The translations under genes were made by a program, and so were the position numbers. Positions 54,697 through 63,852 of a stretch of 64,000 nt of DNA are shown in pieces. Source of the DNA: Spirochaetaceae bacterium. GTDB taxonomy: Bacteria > Spirochaetota > Leptospiria > Leptospirales > Leptonemataceae. The notes under the pieces are model-generated. The model did not search any database. It was not told the DNA's origin and was given only the letters and a program-made list of their open reading frames with translations. How positions within the stretch are numbered: the first letter of the stretch is position 1; the number at the start of each line of letters is the position of its first letter. The stretch is taken from the NCBI GenBank assembly GCA_002730875.1, contig PCBI01000005.1:62001-126000 (forward strand). Reading direction: 5' to 3'.

Positions 54697-56054
54697 CTCA
54701 TGGCACCCCTGACGTGTTCTACAATGCTGGCAGAATCAAACAGCTCAATAGGACGGTTCCCCGCAAACTCGATGGCGGCGGGCGCTATTTCGCCTACGGT
54801 CATAAATACTCCCCGTTGAGCGCCTCGCTCTTTCATCTGCTCATGAAATTCTCGTATCTGGTTTTCGGACACAGTATTGAGATCTCTCTGCAACTGAAAC
54901 AACGCATAGAAACGTCGGTTTGCGCGTTTCATGGCATCGGTTTCCGACACAAGCGCCGTGATCGCCACATCCCGTTGAATGTTTAACTGATTGATGGAGA
55001 ATCCCATGTTTTCGATGATCTTGCGAACCACCGCCTCAAACTGTGCGCCAGATGCGATCATGAAGTCTTTGATAGAATCGTCGGTTCTGAAATCCGAATA
55101 CTGCTTCAGCTTCTGGGCCACGTCTCGGTAGTCCGGGCGCATGGAATGTAATGTTTCCCAGTGTTCGATGGCGGTATGCATATCGCGATTCAGTTCGGCT
55201 GCCGCGGCGGCCATGTAATGGAACTGCAAGTACATATCGGATTTCTTTTCCACCAGTTTCAGTCCCTTCTGGAATTCCGCCACCGCCTGGATGTAGGATT
55301 TCTGGTCCATCATCACCAATCCCCTGGTTAGCAGGACCCTGGGTTTTAAGTCATCATCCTTTATGGCCTTATCCAGCGCTTTCAGGGCGCCTTCCCCATC
55401 CTGCAGGAATCTAAGTGTTAGCCCCAGGTAGTAATGGGCATTCGCATCCGAAGGCGATAGCTGAGTGGCTGTTTGCAGCGCATTCCGGGCTTCGTGATAG
55501 TTGTTCATCTGAAAGTGCGCCTGCCCCAGAGCGGTCCAGGAATCGGCATGGGCCGGATTCAATCGCGTGGACTGGGTAAGGAACTTGATGGCCTTGGGCT
55601 GCAGCCCTCCCCGTTGGAAAAGTTTACCTACTTCATAGTAGTTTTCGTAGTTGTCCGGCTCTACCTGGGTAAGAATTAAATACTCGTTTTTCGCCTCGGT
55701 GTAGTTGCCGATTGAGAGCTGGCAATCGGCCAATCGCTTGCGTACCTCCGGTTCCGGAGTTTCGGACGAGTACTTGCCAATTTTAACGCAACGTCGATAG
55801 TTCAGAATGGCATTGCTGTAGTCCCCGGTTTTTTGATGACAGAGCCCGAGCAGATAAAGCGCCTTCATGTTCCGGTCATCCTTTTCCAGAAGGCGATTTA
55901 GCAGCACAACGGCATCTTTGTACTTCCCCCGGCTAATCAGGTTCTCGATTTCTTCGATCTTTTTGGGTCCGGCCAGGGAGATTACAAAGTAATAGGCACC
56001 TACCAGAATAAAAAGCGCCAGGGCCCCGAGGATTATATAGGATGTCAGAGTCAC
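54693..56054 (-). CDS. Membrane TPR protein with Mrr-like nuclease-fold C-terminus
   Basis: A protein of about 453 residues from the suggested GTG 56054, which opens on a transmembrane helix (SYIILGALALFILVGAYYFV) followed by a basic cytoplasmic segment. About eight TPR units follow (for example MKALYLLGLCHQKTGDYSNA, HADSWTALGQAHFQMNNYHE). The last 110 residues resemble the Mrr-type endonuclease fold: FEAVVRKIIENMGFSINQLN, RRFYALFQLQRDLN and GVFMTVGEIAPAAIEFAGNRPI. The usual Q/E-x-K motif reads QLQR, so catalysis is doubtful. Longer starts up to ATG 56228 are open. Confidence 0.82.
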   Translation of the reverse strand: MTLTSYIILGALALFILVGAYYFVISLAGPKKIEEIENLISRGKYKDAVVLLNRLLEKDDRNMKALYLLGLCHQKTGDYSNAILNYRRCVKIGKYSSETPEPEVRKRLADCQLSIGNYTEAKNEYLILTQVEPDNYENYYEVGKLFQRGGLQPKAIKFLTQSTRLNPAHADSWTALGQAHFQMNNYHEARNALQTATQLSPSDANAHYYLGLTLRFLQDGEGALKALDKAIKDDDLKPRVLLTRGLVMMDQKSYIQAVAEFQKGLKLVEKKSDMYLQFHYMAAAAAELNRDMHTAIEHWETLHSMRPDYRDVAQKLKQYSDFRTDDSIKDFMIASGAQFEAVVRKIIENMGFSINQLNIQRDVAITALVSETDAMKRANRRFYALFQLQRDLNTVSENQIREFHEQMKERGAQRGVFMTVGEIAPAAIEFAGNRPIELFDSASIVEHVRGAMS

Positions 56055-56236
56055 GCAATGGCAAGTGGACGAAAAATTGTCGGGCCTGACAACCAGTTTT
56101 AGCAGGCCGATGATCCCGGGCATCGGTGCGGAAGTGGTGCCTGAGCCACATTTGCCGTGGCCTTCCGCGACCCGGTCACCGATATGGAAAAATTCTTGAA
56201 TGGCAGGTCGCTCCCGGAACTGTGGCAAATCCGATT

Positions 56237-56309
56237 GGGGGCGTAGCTCAGTTGGGAGAGCGTTAGAATGGCATTCTAAAGGTCAGGGGTTCGATCCCCC
56301 TCGTCTCCA
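56237..56309 (+). tRNA. tRNA-Ala (anticodon GGC)
   Basis: A 73-base cloverleaf. Acceptor GGGGGCG pairs with CGTCTCC (two G-U), D-stem GCTC/GAGC, anticodon stem TTAGA/TCTAA around loop ATGGCAT with GGC at 56270-56272, variable AGGTC, and T-stem AGGGG/CCCCT around TTCGATC. Discriminator A. CCA is not encoded. It reads Ala codons GCC and GCU. Lies 78 bp upstream of def, which may share its transcript. Confidence 0.97.
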
Positions 56310-56386
56310 CATCCCTTGCTGGACATTTTTCGATCCCGATGCTTTATTGGGCTCATAGAGAGCCCCGGTCGGGCCTGGAGAGAGAA

Positions 56387-56947
56387 ATGGCAGTTCGAAA
56401 AATCCTCAGAATCGGTCATCCATTGCTACGGCAACGTTCGGAAGAAGTACCGGTTACCGAGATCCGCAGCTCAGAAATCAAAAAGCTCATCCGCGATATG
56501 TACGATTCCATGGAAGCCGCCGATGGAATTGGCCTGGCAGCGCCGCAGATTGGCGTTCTAAAACGAGTCGTTGTAGTCGGGTTCTACAGAACGGACCGCT
56601 ATCCCGAACTGAAAGACGGCATCGAGCGCCGAATACTGATCAATCCGGAAATCGAGGTGCTGGAATCCCCGCGAGTGGGCTTCTGGGAAGGTTGCCTGTC
56701 TGTGCCGGATATGCGCGGCTATGTTGAGCGACAGCGCAAAATCAGACTGAAATTTTACGATGAAAAAGAAGAATTTCACGACGAAGTCATCGAGGGCTTC
56801 GACGCCGTAGTGTACCAGCATGAATGCGATCATCTGGATGGCATTCTTTATGTGGATCGGCTGAAAGATCCAGGCCTGTTCGGCTATAACGATGAGCTGG
56901 ATATGGCGGACAAAAGCGCCGGAAAACAGCCCGCCCAGGTTGTTTGA
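56387..56947 (+). CDS. def: Peptide deformylase
   Basis: A 186-residue metalloenzyme that removes the formyl group from new proteins. The three family motifs are intact: [10 protein letters not shown] (about 47), [11 protein letters not shown] with the metal Cys (about 105), and QHECDHLDG with the metal His pair and catalytic Glu (about 146). ATG 56387 follows a GGAGAG site; an upstream ATG at 56339 would add an unrelated stretch. It follows the tRNA-Ala gene. Confidence 0.96.
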   Translation: MAVRKILRIGHPLLRQRSEEVPVTEIRSSEIKKLIRDMYDSMEAADGIGLAAPQIGVLKRVVVVGFYRTDRYPELKDGIERRILINPEIEVLESPRVGFWEGCLSVPDMRGYVERQRKIRLKFYDEKEEFHDEVIEGFDAVVYQHECDHLDGILYVDRLKDPGLFGYNDELDMADKSAGKQPAQVV

Positions 56948-57048
56948 TCCAGTGCAAGCCGCCAGAACCGAGTTCGGCGAGCGTGGCGCTATCCATTGAT
57001 GACAGAAGGCGGGCTTGACAGATTATCCGAGCAAGACACACTAATTCC

Positions 57049-57396
57049 ATGAAAAGCGAACCTATACTGCGCTCTCTGGCGCTTAGCTTCATCGGCGTCC
57101 TGGCTGCGCTCTCCCTGCAATGCCAGCCACTCCATGCGGAGAAAATCGGAAAGGATTGCACCTTCAAGGGCGTCCCGCTGAAAGGCAAGGTTCAGGTGGT
57201 GGATTCCTTCCCGGATTTCAAAGTAAAGGTAGTGGATTCCTTCCCGGACTTGAAGGTAAAGACCGTGGAGCACTTCCCGGACGACTGCGGCGAATGGCAG
57301 TTTGTGGACTCTTTTCCGGACTTCAAGATCAAGTTTGTGAATTCCTTTCCTGATTTCGAGATCAAGATGGTAGATTCCTTTCCCGGGCTGCCCTGA
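57049..57396 (+). CDS. Small exported protein of VDSFPDF-type repeats
   Basis: A 115-residue exported protein. A signal segment (about 1-25) ends in LSLQC, and LHA-EK at 30 is an alternative ordinary cleavage site. The mature protein is almost wholly a 9-residue repeat, V[VKF]DSFPDFKV-type (27 bp in DNA), about seven copies, interrupted by DDCGEWQ with a Cys that can pair with the first (KDCTF). Repeated beta-strand building suggests a small beta-solenoid. I recall similar uncharacterised proteins in proteobacteria. Function unknown; no strong ribosome site. Confidence 0.78.
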   Translation: MKSEPILRSLALSFIGVLAALSLQCQPLHAEKIGKDCTFKGVPLKGKVQVVDSFPDFKVKVVDSFPDLKVKTVEHFPDDCGEWQFVDSFPDFKIKFVNSFPDFEIKMVDSFPGLP

Positions 57397-57524
57397 CTTC
57401 TTTTTTCCGGGTGTACGGTGGATTCGCCGGCGCCTCTGCGGCAGTCAGGGTAGCCGGGCTCAAGGACCAACCCCATTTCTGAAAATCAGGATCGCGAAGC
57501 GGGACTTCAGAGTGCGGGACTGGT

Positions 57525-58625
57525 TCAGACGTAGTGTTCGCTATTTTCGATGTCGTCGGATTCGTCGCCCGGTCGCACAATATTGATAATGATCCAGAGT
57601 CCGCTTTTCCGCTTCTCCAAAAAGATGTGGCTTGGATCGCCGCCCTGGAGCTGGATTTCCACCACCGCATCTCTGGACTTCTGCTCGATCATTCGCACCC
57701 GGTAGCGACAATCGCGACCGCCCTTTCCGGAAATAATCTGAGCGCGAATCTTTCGCTCCAGCCCGGCTGCCAATTCGGCTTCCTTTTCCTCGAGCATCTG
57801 CTGAGCTCCGCTATCCGGCGAAATGCCCTTTTGTTCCAGGATGCGGGACATACTATTGCGTATTACCGCCCGGGTATCCATGAAGCGCATGAACTCGTCA
57901 TCGTCGCCGGCACAGGCGGCCTCCTGAATCCTTCGCGCGGTTTCCAGGGGTCCGGTGGGATCCCCCTCCCAGGTAGAACGTCGGGCTTCAGGTAAGTGGC
58001 TGGATTTTGTAGCGGCCCCCCGGGCTGCAAGAGAGCTACGGGTGGAGTCTCCGGACGGCCGATGCGCCGAAGGATTACCGTCGGCCCCGGAGCTCAATTG
58101 CAAAGAAACCACGGCCCATCGCCCATTGCTACGTTCCAGAAGCACAACCCGATCTTCCCGTGTGGGCAGGCGGCTCACTACTCGTGCCTTATCCCCGTCG
58201 CGGCTATCCAGAAAGGCTTTCGCATCACAATTCACGGAGTAGTCTTCGGTTTGAAGGGAACTGCGAATCTCTTTTTTGATCTGGTTTACTATGAAACGCA
58301 CCCTTCTTTGCCGTTCCCGGGTGGAAAGATGGGTCTGGTCGGCGATTTCGGCCGCAGCGATTTCTCCAAAAGCGCGATCCATATCTACCACATCATCAAA
58401 GGCTTCAAAGTCGCCACGGCAGAGGGCATTATGCATTGCCTGGACGGTTTCTGTGGGATCGGAGGCAGACTTTCGCACCGAGGCCGAATCCGACTCCCGT
58501 TTCGCATTCTGCTCCGGCATTTTCACAACACCAGGCGCGGATGCGGGCTCGGCCTGCAATCCGCTACCCAGAAAGAAAAACAGGAAGGAAAAGCTGCAAA
58601 TCTTGAGGAGGTTTACTGGGCGCAT
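57525..58625 (-). CDS. Exported protein with two DUF4878-like domains
   Basis: A 366-residue exported protein (ATG 58625, GGAG seven bases upstream; signal peptide ends GLQA-EPA). Two similar domains are joined by a Ser/Arg/Pro-rich linker: ETVQAMHNALCRGDFEAFDDVVD (about 60) and ETARRIQEAACAGDDDEFMRF (about 225), each followed by a charged helix and beta strands with a second Cys (DYSVNC; GRDCRYRVRM). The pattern is that of DUF4878/NTF2-like lipoprotein domains. The single-domain lipoprotein upstream (59028-59504) has the same motif, so they are paralogues. Confidence 0.8.
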   Translation of the reverse strand: MRPVNLLKICSFSFLFFFLGSGLQAEPASAPGVVKMPEQNAKRESDSASVRKSASDPTETVQAMHNALCRGDFEAFDDVVDMDRAFGEIAAAEIADQTHLSTRERQRRVRFIVNQIKKEIRSSLQTEDYSVNCDAKAFLDSRDGDKARVVSRLPTREDRVVLLERSNGRWAVVSLQLSSGADGNPSAHRPSGDSTRSSLAARGAATKSSHLPEARRSTWEGDPTGPLETARRIQEAACAGDDDEFMRFMDTRAVIRNSMSRILEQKGISPDSGAQQMLEEKEAELAAGLERKIRAQIISGKGGRDCRYRVRMIEQKSRDAVVEIQLQGGDPSHIFLEKRKSGLWIIINIVRPGDESDDIENSEHYV

Positions 58626-59027
58626 AATGAACTCCGGATACCTGAAAAATGACCCTTTCCCGGGGTACGTCAATCAGAAACATTCAAGAAAGCTGCGCAC
58701 CCTGGTTGGTAGTTGGACGAGAAAAACCGGCCCAGGGTTCCGGAAGACCGGGCTCAGCATGGAAGAGAATCGGGCTGATACGGGATTCGAACCACCGCAC
58801 CGACACGCGAAACCTCGCGAACGGTGCCGAACTCGACCAAAAAGCGCACATCATGCCGTCCGGGTTTAGCAGGCGAAAGAAACAGCCGATCCAGATTCTG
58901 GCAAAGCGGTTTCTCAAGGCGCGAGACCTTGCGCATCAGATTCCGGATCAAAGAAATCAGCGAAGTAGGAATAATTGGAATGGAAGGGAAATGAAGGGCC
59001 GGAAAGAAATCCTCCGGCCCCTGGCGA
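58626..59027. other. Intergenic region between two paralogous exported-protein genes
   Basis: This 402-bp stretch lies between two leftward genes and should carry the promoter of the larger one. A tRNA-like fragment (a GGTTCGAATCCC T-loop) is visible near 58780-58800 on the leftward strand but does not fold as a tRNA. A leftward open frame (58754-59071) crosses it without supporting signals and overlaps the upstream gene. Confidence 0.4.
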
Positions 59028-59504
59028 TTATCTGCCGCGAATCTTTTCCGCGATTTCGTCGAAGAATACAACTTTCCATTGACCTTCTTCGTCTTTGTTC
59101 AGCTCAACGGTTTGTTTCTTTCCGTTATCCTTGGTTTCGATGCTAACCTTGGCCACATCTCCATCTTCGGAGACCAGTTCAACGCTGGAGTTGCAATCCG
59201 GTCCATCTTTGCTGTTCGAAAATGTGGTTTTCATTTGTTGCTCGAACTGCTGCTTCATTTGAGGCTTTCGTGCCTCCAGCATTTCGCGTGCGGCAGGGTT
59301 GTTAGCCAGTGAAGGATTCTCCATCATAAGGTCGAACATTCGATCGATGAATTTATCTGTGTCGATGTATTTCATACCTTCTTCGGCGTTTCCGCTACAT
59401 GCCGCCTCTTGTAGCGCCTCTACGGCGGCTACGGGGCCGGAGCCAGAGCAGGAAGCCATGAATGCGATGAAGAATACCGCAATAGCAATTGTGATTTTTC
59501 TCAT
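59028..59504 (-). CDS. DUF4878-like lipoprotein
   Basis: A 158-residue lipoprotein. AAGGAG precedes ATG 59504; the signal peptide MRKITIAIAVFFIAFMASC ends in a good lipobox. The mature domain has VAAVEALQEAACSGNAEEGM, then YIDTDKFIDRMFDLMMENPS, a charged Gln-rich helix, and beta strands ending NKDEEGQWKVVFFDEIAEKI, as in DUF4878 proteins (cystatin/NTF2-like fold). Two Cys (AACSG, GPDCN) could form a disulfide. Related to both domains of the neighbour at 57525-58625. Confidence 0.86.
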   Translation of the reverse strand: MRKITIAIAVFFIAFMASCSGSGPVAAVEALQEAACSGNAEEGMKYIDTDKFIDRMFDLMMENPSLANNPAAREMLEARKPQMKQQFEQQMKTTFSNSKDGPDCNSSVELVSEDGDVAKVSIETKDNGKKQTVELNKDEEGQWKVVFFDEIAEKIRGR

Positions 59505-59731
59505 TTGAATCTCCTTTCAGGGTGGAGCCTGAAAATTTACAATACCGGAGACTTTGTACTCCGGCGGTGCATTAGTCAATAACATTAGGTCGGCGCATTG
59601 TCTGCAGAATGTCCGGCGACCTCCAGATCGGTATTGATTACAGGATGACTCTCCTTTTGCTTCCGCCGCCATTCGTTGCAGCCGAGAAAATCTGGTCGTC
59701 TTTATCCCAAATTGCAAATAACCTGTAATGG

Positions 59732-62101
59732 TTGCAACGTTCAAGGCTGACCTCAAGAAATTCATTCAAACTCCGCGGAGCCCTTTCATTGCCACTCCCC
59801 GGCATCGGTGGGTCCGCTGGATCGCTCCGGGGCCAACGGGAATCCGCCCAAACCCACCCAAAGCGGAAGCCCGCATTGCCCCTACTGCCAGCTTTCGCCA
59901 TTGTACTTCTGGTACTGAGCGGCGTTCCGGCCCAGGCTGAGAGTCTCGGACCCAGGAAAACACCTCACAGTATCGCCTATTTGCACTTGATTGCCCTGGA
60001 AGGGCTCTCCAGTCCGAGTGCTCCCCTGCAGTCCGGTGAGTACCTGGCCGTTCTGGAACTGGACCTGGAGGATGGCTGGCACACCTATTGGAAAAATCCC
60101 GGCGATTCAGGAACCAGGCTCATTTCATCCTGGAAAACTCCGTCAGGCTGGTCGGGTCCCGAACTTTTATGGCCGACGCCCATGCGAATCTCCAGCGGAC
60201 CGCTAATGACCTACGGAATGGAGGGCAACGTATTGTTGCCCTTCCTATTCTCTCGAGCAGGCCAGCCAGGATCCTTCTCGGTAGAACTGGAATGGCTGGA
60301 ATGCGCCGATATATGCGTGCCGGCGCGGCTGGATTTCCATGGCGAACTACGAGCGGGGCGCACCAGGCTTCAGAAAAAAGCTCCCGCCGCATCCCGGGGC
60401 TTACGCTCCTTTATCGCCTCAATTGAATCGTACTTGCCCACTCCATTGGCGAGCCCGGTAGAAGCAACCAGCGACGGAGAATGGTTAAGGATCAATTTCG
60501 CCGGCTCAGAAGATAGGGGTATGGTATTTCGAGCTGAGACGCGGGAGCCAGGCCGCGATGCCTATGTGTTTGTGGAAAACACGGAGCTCATCGCCCATGC
60601 CGACAAACAAATCGTTTCCGACTCGAGGGTTCTGTTGCCTTTGCAGCCTGGTAGTCAGGTTCCGGATCAAATTCAGGGAGTGGTCCGGACCGGAAAAGGG
60701 CATTATTCTTTTCTGGCCAACGTAACCGCCGTGGATTCCATAGACGAATCTGAAGTGGAGACTTTGATGGATAGCATAATCACATATTCGGGGCTGGCGC
60801 TGCTGGGCGGTCTGATTCTAAACCTTATGCCCTGCGTCTTGCCGGTGCTCTCTTTAAAAATATTCCATCTAATGAGCCTCTCCGGCGAAAGCCGAAAGCG
60901 ATTATTCCTATATACGGGAACCTATTCGCTGGGTGTTATCGTTTCTTTCTTACTGCTTTCCGGTTTGCTAATCGCCCTTCGCTCCGCCGGCGAGCAACTG
61001 GGCTGGGGATTTCATCTTCAATCCAGCGGCTTTCTGGTCTTCATGATATTGTTTCTTTCGCTATTCGCATTCAACCTTCTCGGCGTTTTTGAGATCGGGC
61101 TTTCTTTGACCTCCATCGCCGCGCCGGAGATAAAGCAAAGTCACGGCGCACGGGCCCTGGGCTCGGCCTTTTTGAGCGGCGTTCTGGCTACAGTGGTGGC
61201 ATCGCCCTGCACAGCCCCTTTTATGGGAAGCGCCATTGGCTTTGCCCTTTCGCAAAGCGCCTATGTGACCCTGACCGTATTTTTCTTTCTGGGACTGGGG
61301 CTGGCTCTTCCTTTTCTGCTGGCCGGCATATTTCCTGCGATCTTGAAGATCTTTCCCAAACCGGGCGCCTGGATGGTTCGATTCAAGCAACTACTGGCTT
61401 TTCCGCTACTGGCCACTGTAGCCTGGTTACTCTGGGTTCTGGGAAAGCAAACCTCTATCGACAGCATGACTCTGGCCCTATTTGCAACGCTATTTATGGG
61501 ATTGGCCGCCTATTTGTACGGTAACTTCATGCAGCCTTTCGCGCACAAAGCGACCAGCTACGTGGCCGCACTATTCGCTTTTGTTCTAATTCTGTCTTCG
61601 CTGGGAGCGGGCTATCTGGCCTTTGACTCAAAAGGCGCTAACTCTTCGCGAAATCGCATACCTCCTATGGATACCACCGCAGAGCTTCCGGAATACCGAC
61701 CAGGAGAGTGGATTCCGTTCAGCCCGGCCCTGGTGCAAAAGTTTCGGGAGGCAAACGTTCCCGTGTTCATAGATTTTACGGCGGACTGGTGCCTGAGCTG
61801 CAAAGTCAACAAGCGAACGGTACTTAACACGGATGAAATCAAACTGCTCTTTCAGGATACAGGGACGGCCACTTTCATGGCGGACTGGACCAACGAGGAT
61901 CCGGTCATCTCCCGGGAACTGGAAAAACTAGGACGGAACGGCGTACCTGTTTATGCCCTGTACATACCCGGAGAAGACGAACCCAGGCTGCTACCGGAAA
62001 TACTTACAAAAGGAATCATGTTTGAGGCCTTTGCTCCGCTGGAGAGCCGCAATGCCGCCGAGTCCGAAGCCGAAACATCAGCCGAAAACACGACAGAATA
62101 G
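59732..62101 (+). CDS. dsbD: Thiol:disulfide interchange protein DsbD/ScsB-like
   Basis: A large membrane reductase of up to 789 residues that carries electrons from cytoplasmic thioredoxin to periplasmic thiols. N-terminal DsbD-alpha-like domain with WLECADICVPARL (two Cys), eight-helix membrane domain with LMPCVLPVLSLK and ASPCTAPFMG (the reactive pair), and a C-terminal thioredoxin domain with FTADWCLSCKVNKR. All six Cys are present. The start is uncertain: TTG 59732 opens the frame but TTG 59876, before the signal peptide PLLPAFAIVLLVLSGVPAQA, has a better ribosome site. A redoxin lipoprotein gene follows after 44 bp. Confidence 0.92.
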   Translation: MQRSRLTSRNSFKLRGALSLPLPGIGGSAGSLRGQRESAQTHPKRKPALPLLPAFAIVLLVLSGVPAQAESLGPRKTPHSIAYLHLIALEGLSSPSAPLQSGEYLAVLELDLEDGWHTYWKNPGDSGTRLISSWKTPSGWSGPELLWPTPMRISSGPLMTYGMEGNVLLPFLFSRAGQPGSFSVELEWLECADICVPARLDFHGELRAGRTRLQKKAPAASRGLRSFIASIESYLPTPLASPVEATSDGEWLRINFAGSEDRGMVFRAETREPGRDAYVFVENTELIAHADKQIVSDSRVLLPLQPGSQVPDQIQGVVRTGKGHYSFLANVTAVDSIDESEVETLMDSIITYSGLALLGGLILNLMPCVLPVLSLKIFHLMSLSGESRKRLFLYTGTYSLGVIVSFLLLSGLLIALRSAGEQLGWGFHLQSSGFLVFMILFLSLFAFNLLGVFEIGLSLTSIAAPEIKQSHGARALGSAFLSGVLATVVASPCTAPFMGSAIGFALSQSAYVTLTVFFFLGLGLALPFLLAGIFPAILKIFPKPGAWMVRFKQLLAFPLLATVAWLLWVLGKQTSIDSMTLALFATLFMGLAAYLYGNFMQPFAHKATSYVAALFAFVLILSSLGAGYLAFDSKGANSSRNRIPPMDTTAELPEYRPGEWIPFSPALVQKFREANVPVFIDFTADWCLSCKVNKRTVLNTDEIKLLFQDTGTATFMADWTNEDPVISRELEKLGRNGVPVYALYIPGEDEPRLLPEILTKGIMFEAFAPLESRNAAESEAETSAENTTE

Positions 62102-62145
62102 GCTAGCCAAAAACATTCATCATTTGACCGCAAAGGAGACTAACG

Positions 62146-62805
62146 ATGCAAATACGATTTAAGCGCAAATCCAGAGCGATGGGAGCCATTGTCCTTTCCG
62201 TCTTGATCACTACGTATCTTGCTAGCTGCGGCGGCCAGAAGTCCGAAAGCAAAGACGGTGCTGCCGTTCCAGGAAATCCTGCCCCGGCATTCAGTCTCAC
62301 GGATATAGACGGAAAAACTCATAGCCTATCGCAGTACCGTGGTAGCTACGTAGTTCTGGAATGGATCAACTTCGACTGCCCCTATGTACGAAAGCATTAC
62401 GAATCCGGCAATATGCAATCTCTCCAAAAGGAATTCACGGAAAAAGGAATAGTATGGCTTGCCATTAATTCCAGCGCCGAAGGCAAGCAAGGGCACTTCA
62501 GCGCCGAAGAAATCCGTCAGCGGAGCGAAAAGCTGGGAGCAAATTATTCGGCATATTTACTGGATACGAACGGCCAAACCGGCATGGCCTACAAAGCCAA
62601 AACTACTCCGCATATGTATGTGATTGATCCAGAAGGCAGCCTGATCTATGCAGGCGCTATTGATGATCGGCCTACTTCCAACCTGAAAGATGTGGAAGGC
62701 GCCACGAACTATGTGCGGCAGGCGCTGGAAGCATCCATGGCCGGAAAGCCAGTTCCCAAAAGCAAGACTCGGGCCTATGGCTGCTCGGTAAAATACGCCG
62801 GTTGA
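62146..62805 (+). CDS. Redoxin/AhpC-TSA-like thioredoxin-fold lipoprotein
   Basis: A 219-residue lipoprotein: AAAGGAGA ribosome site, signal peptide ending in YLASC. The thioredoxin-fold domain reads PAPAFSLTDIDGKTHSLSQY, WINFDCPYVRKHYESG (single active Cys in CPYVRKHY), TTPHMYVIDPEGSLIYAGAIDDRP (cis-Pro) and a C-terminal YGCSVKY with a second Cys. This is the redoxin type commonly encoded next to DsbD and its expected reductase is the preceding gene product. It may reduce peroxides or misoxidised periplasmic proteins; inferred. Confidence 0.9.
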   Translation: MQIRFKRKSRAMGAIVLSVLITTYLASCGGQKSESKDGAAVPGNPAPAFSLTDIDGKTHSLSQYRGSYVVLEWINFDCPYVRKHYESGNMQSLQKEFTEKGIVWLAINSSAEGKQGHFSAEEIRQRSEKLGANYSAYLLDTNGQTGMAYKAKTTPHMYVIDPEGSLIYAGAIDDRPTSNLKDVEGATNYVRQALEASMAGKPVPKSKTRAYGCSVKYAG

Positions 62806-62926
62806 GCTTCTAGCTCATCCGGTGGCCGATTTCAATTCAAGGTCGGCCTGCCATCCCTTCCGGCTAGCCTCCCGACCTCCTTTACTGCACTCCACTGGCC
62901 CTGGCCCATGGTTCTGGTATCCCCAA

Positions 62927-63835
62927 TCAGGGCACTTCTTCGCCGGAGGCCGCACTCCATATCGCATACCAGTCCTGATACTCCAATTGTCTGCTTCGCG
63001 CCTCGATGGATTTCTTGATCCGCTCGGGTCGATTGGTTCCCAGAACAACGGCCGGCTGCGATGGATGCATGAGAAGCCAGCTATATAGTACCTGATCCAT
63101 CTCCATGCCGTAGCGACCGGCAATTTCCTGAAGCGTTTCGCGCAGCCTGACGAACTGAGGCGAAGAATCGTTGAAGATGGCCCCGCCGGCCGTGGGCGAC
63201 CAGGCCATGGGGCGGATCTGCTTCTGGACCATATAGTCCAGTGTTCCATCCAGAAAGGGATCTTGATGCACGGGGTTCATTTCAATTTGATTGGTGGCCA
63301 GCTTCTTATTCGTGCAGGCATTCAGCATTTTAAACTGACTGGTAGTGAAATTCGAAACCCCGTAGTATTTGATTTTTCCGGCCTTTCGCAGATGGTCCAG
63401 CGCAGCGCCCAGTTCTTCGGGATCCATCAGCGGCCCCGGGCGATGAATCAGGAGCAGATCGATAGTATCGACGTTCAGGTTCTTCAGGGACCGCTCCGCG
63501 CTCTTTATGACATGGTTACCGCTGTGATTGTAGTGCTTGATTCGATTGTCGGGACGAGCCGGATCCACCAGCATGATACCGCATTTGGTAACGATTTCCA
63601 TTTTATCTCGGAGATTCGGGCTATCCTTCAGAGCATTGCCAAAGACCTCTTCGCATCCGTAGCCGCCGTAGATGTCGGCATGGTCAAAAGTTGTGATCCC
63701 GGACTCCAGACAGGCATCGATTTTTTCCCGAACTCGCTTTATGTCGCTACCTTCCGGATCATCCAGCAGGCGCCAGCACCCGTAAATGAATGGCGATACT
63801 TTAGGTCCGTCTTTGGATAATGCTTTCTTTTTCAT
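62927..63835 (-). CDS. Aldo/keto reductase (YdhF-like)
   Basis: A 302-residue NADPH-dependent TIM-barrel reductase. Catalytic residues are in TTFDHADIYGGYGCEE (Asp, Tyr), EIVTKCGIM (Lys) and DLLLIHRPGPLMDPEE (His); the cofactor loop is AVVLGTNRPERI. KIKYYGVSNFTTSQF and NQIEMNPVHQD fit the YdhF branch. ATG 63835 is 18 bases after the stop of a leftward gene at the window edge; a start at 63862 overlaps it. Substrate unknown. Confidence 0.93.
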   Translation of the reverse strand: MKKKALSKDGPKVSPFIYGCWRLLDDPEGSDIKRVREKIDACLESGITTFDHADIYGGYGCEEVFGNALKDSPNLRDKMEIVTKCGIMLVDPARPDNRIKHYNHSGNHVIKSAERSLKNLNVDTIDLLLIHRPGPLMDPEELGAALDHLRKAGKIKYYGVSNFTTSQFKMLNACTNKKLATNQIEMNPVHQDPFLDGTLDYMVQKQIRPMAWSPTAGGAIFNDSSPQFVRLRETLQEIAGRYGMEMDQVLYSWLLMHPSQPAVVLGTNRPERIKKSIEARSRQLEYQDWYAIWSAASGEEVP

Positions 63836-63852
63836 CTTAGCTTGTAGCCTCT

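Noticed and set aside
58765..58900. tRNA-like segment on the leftward strand (GGTTCGAATCCC and a CTGCTAA loop)
   Set aside because: T-stem bases (GGTGG against CCCGT) do not pair, the anticodon stem does not close, and no matching acceptor strand exists. At most a decayed fragment.
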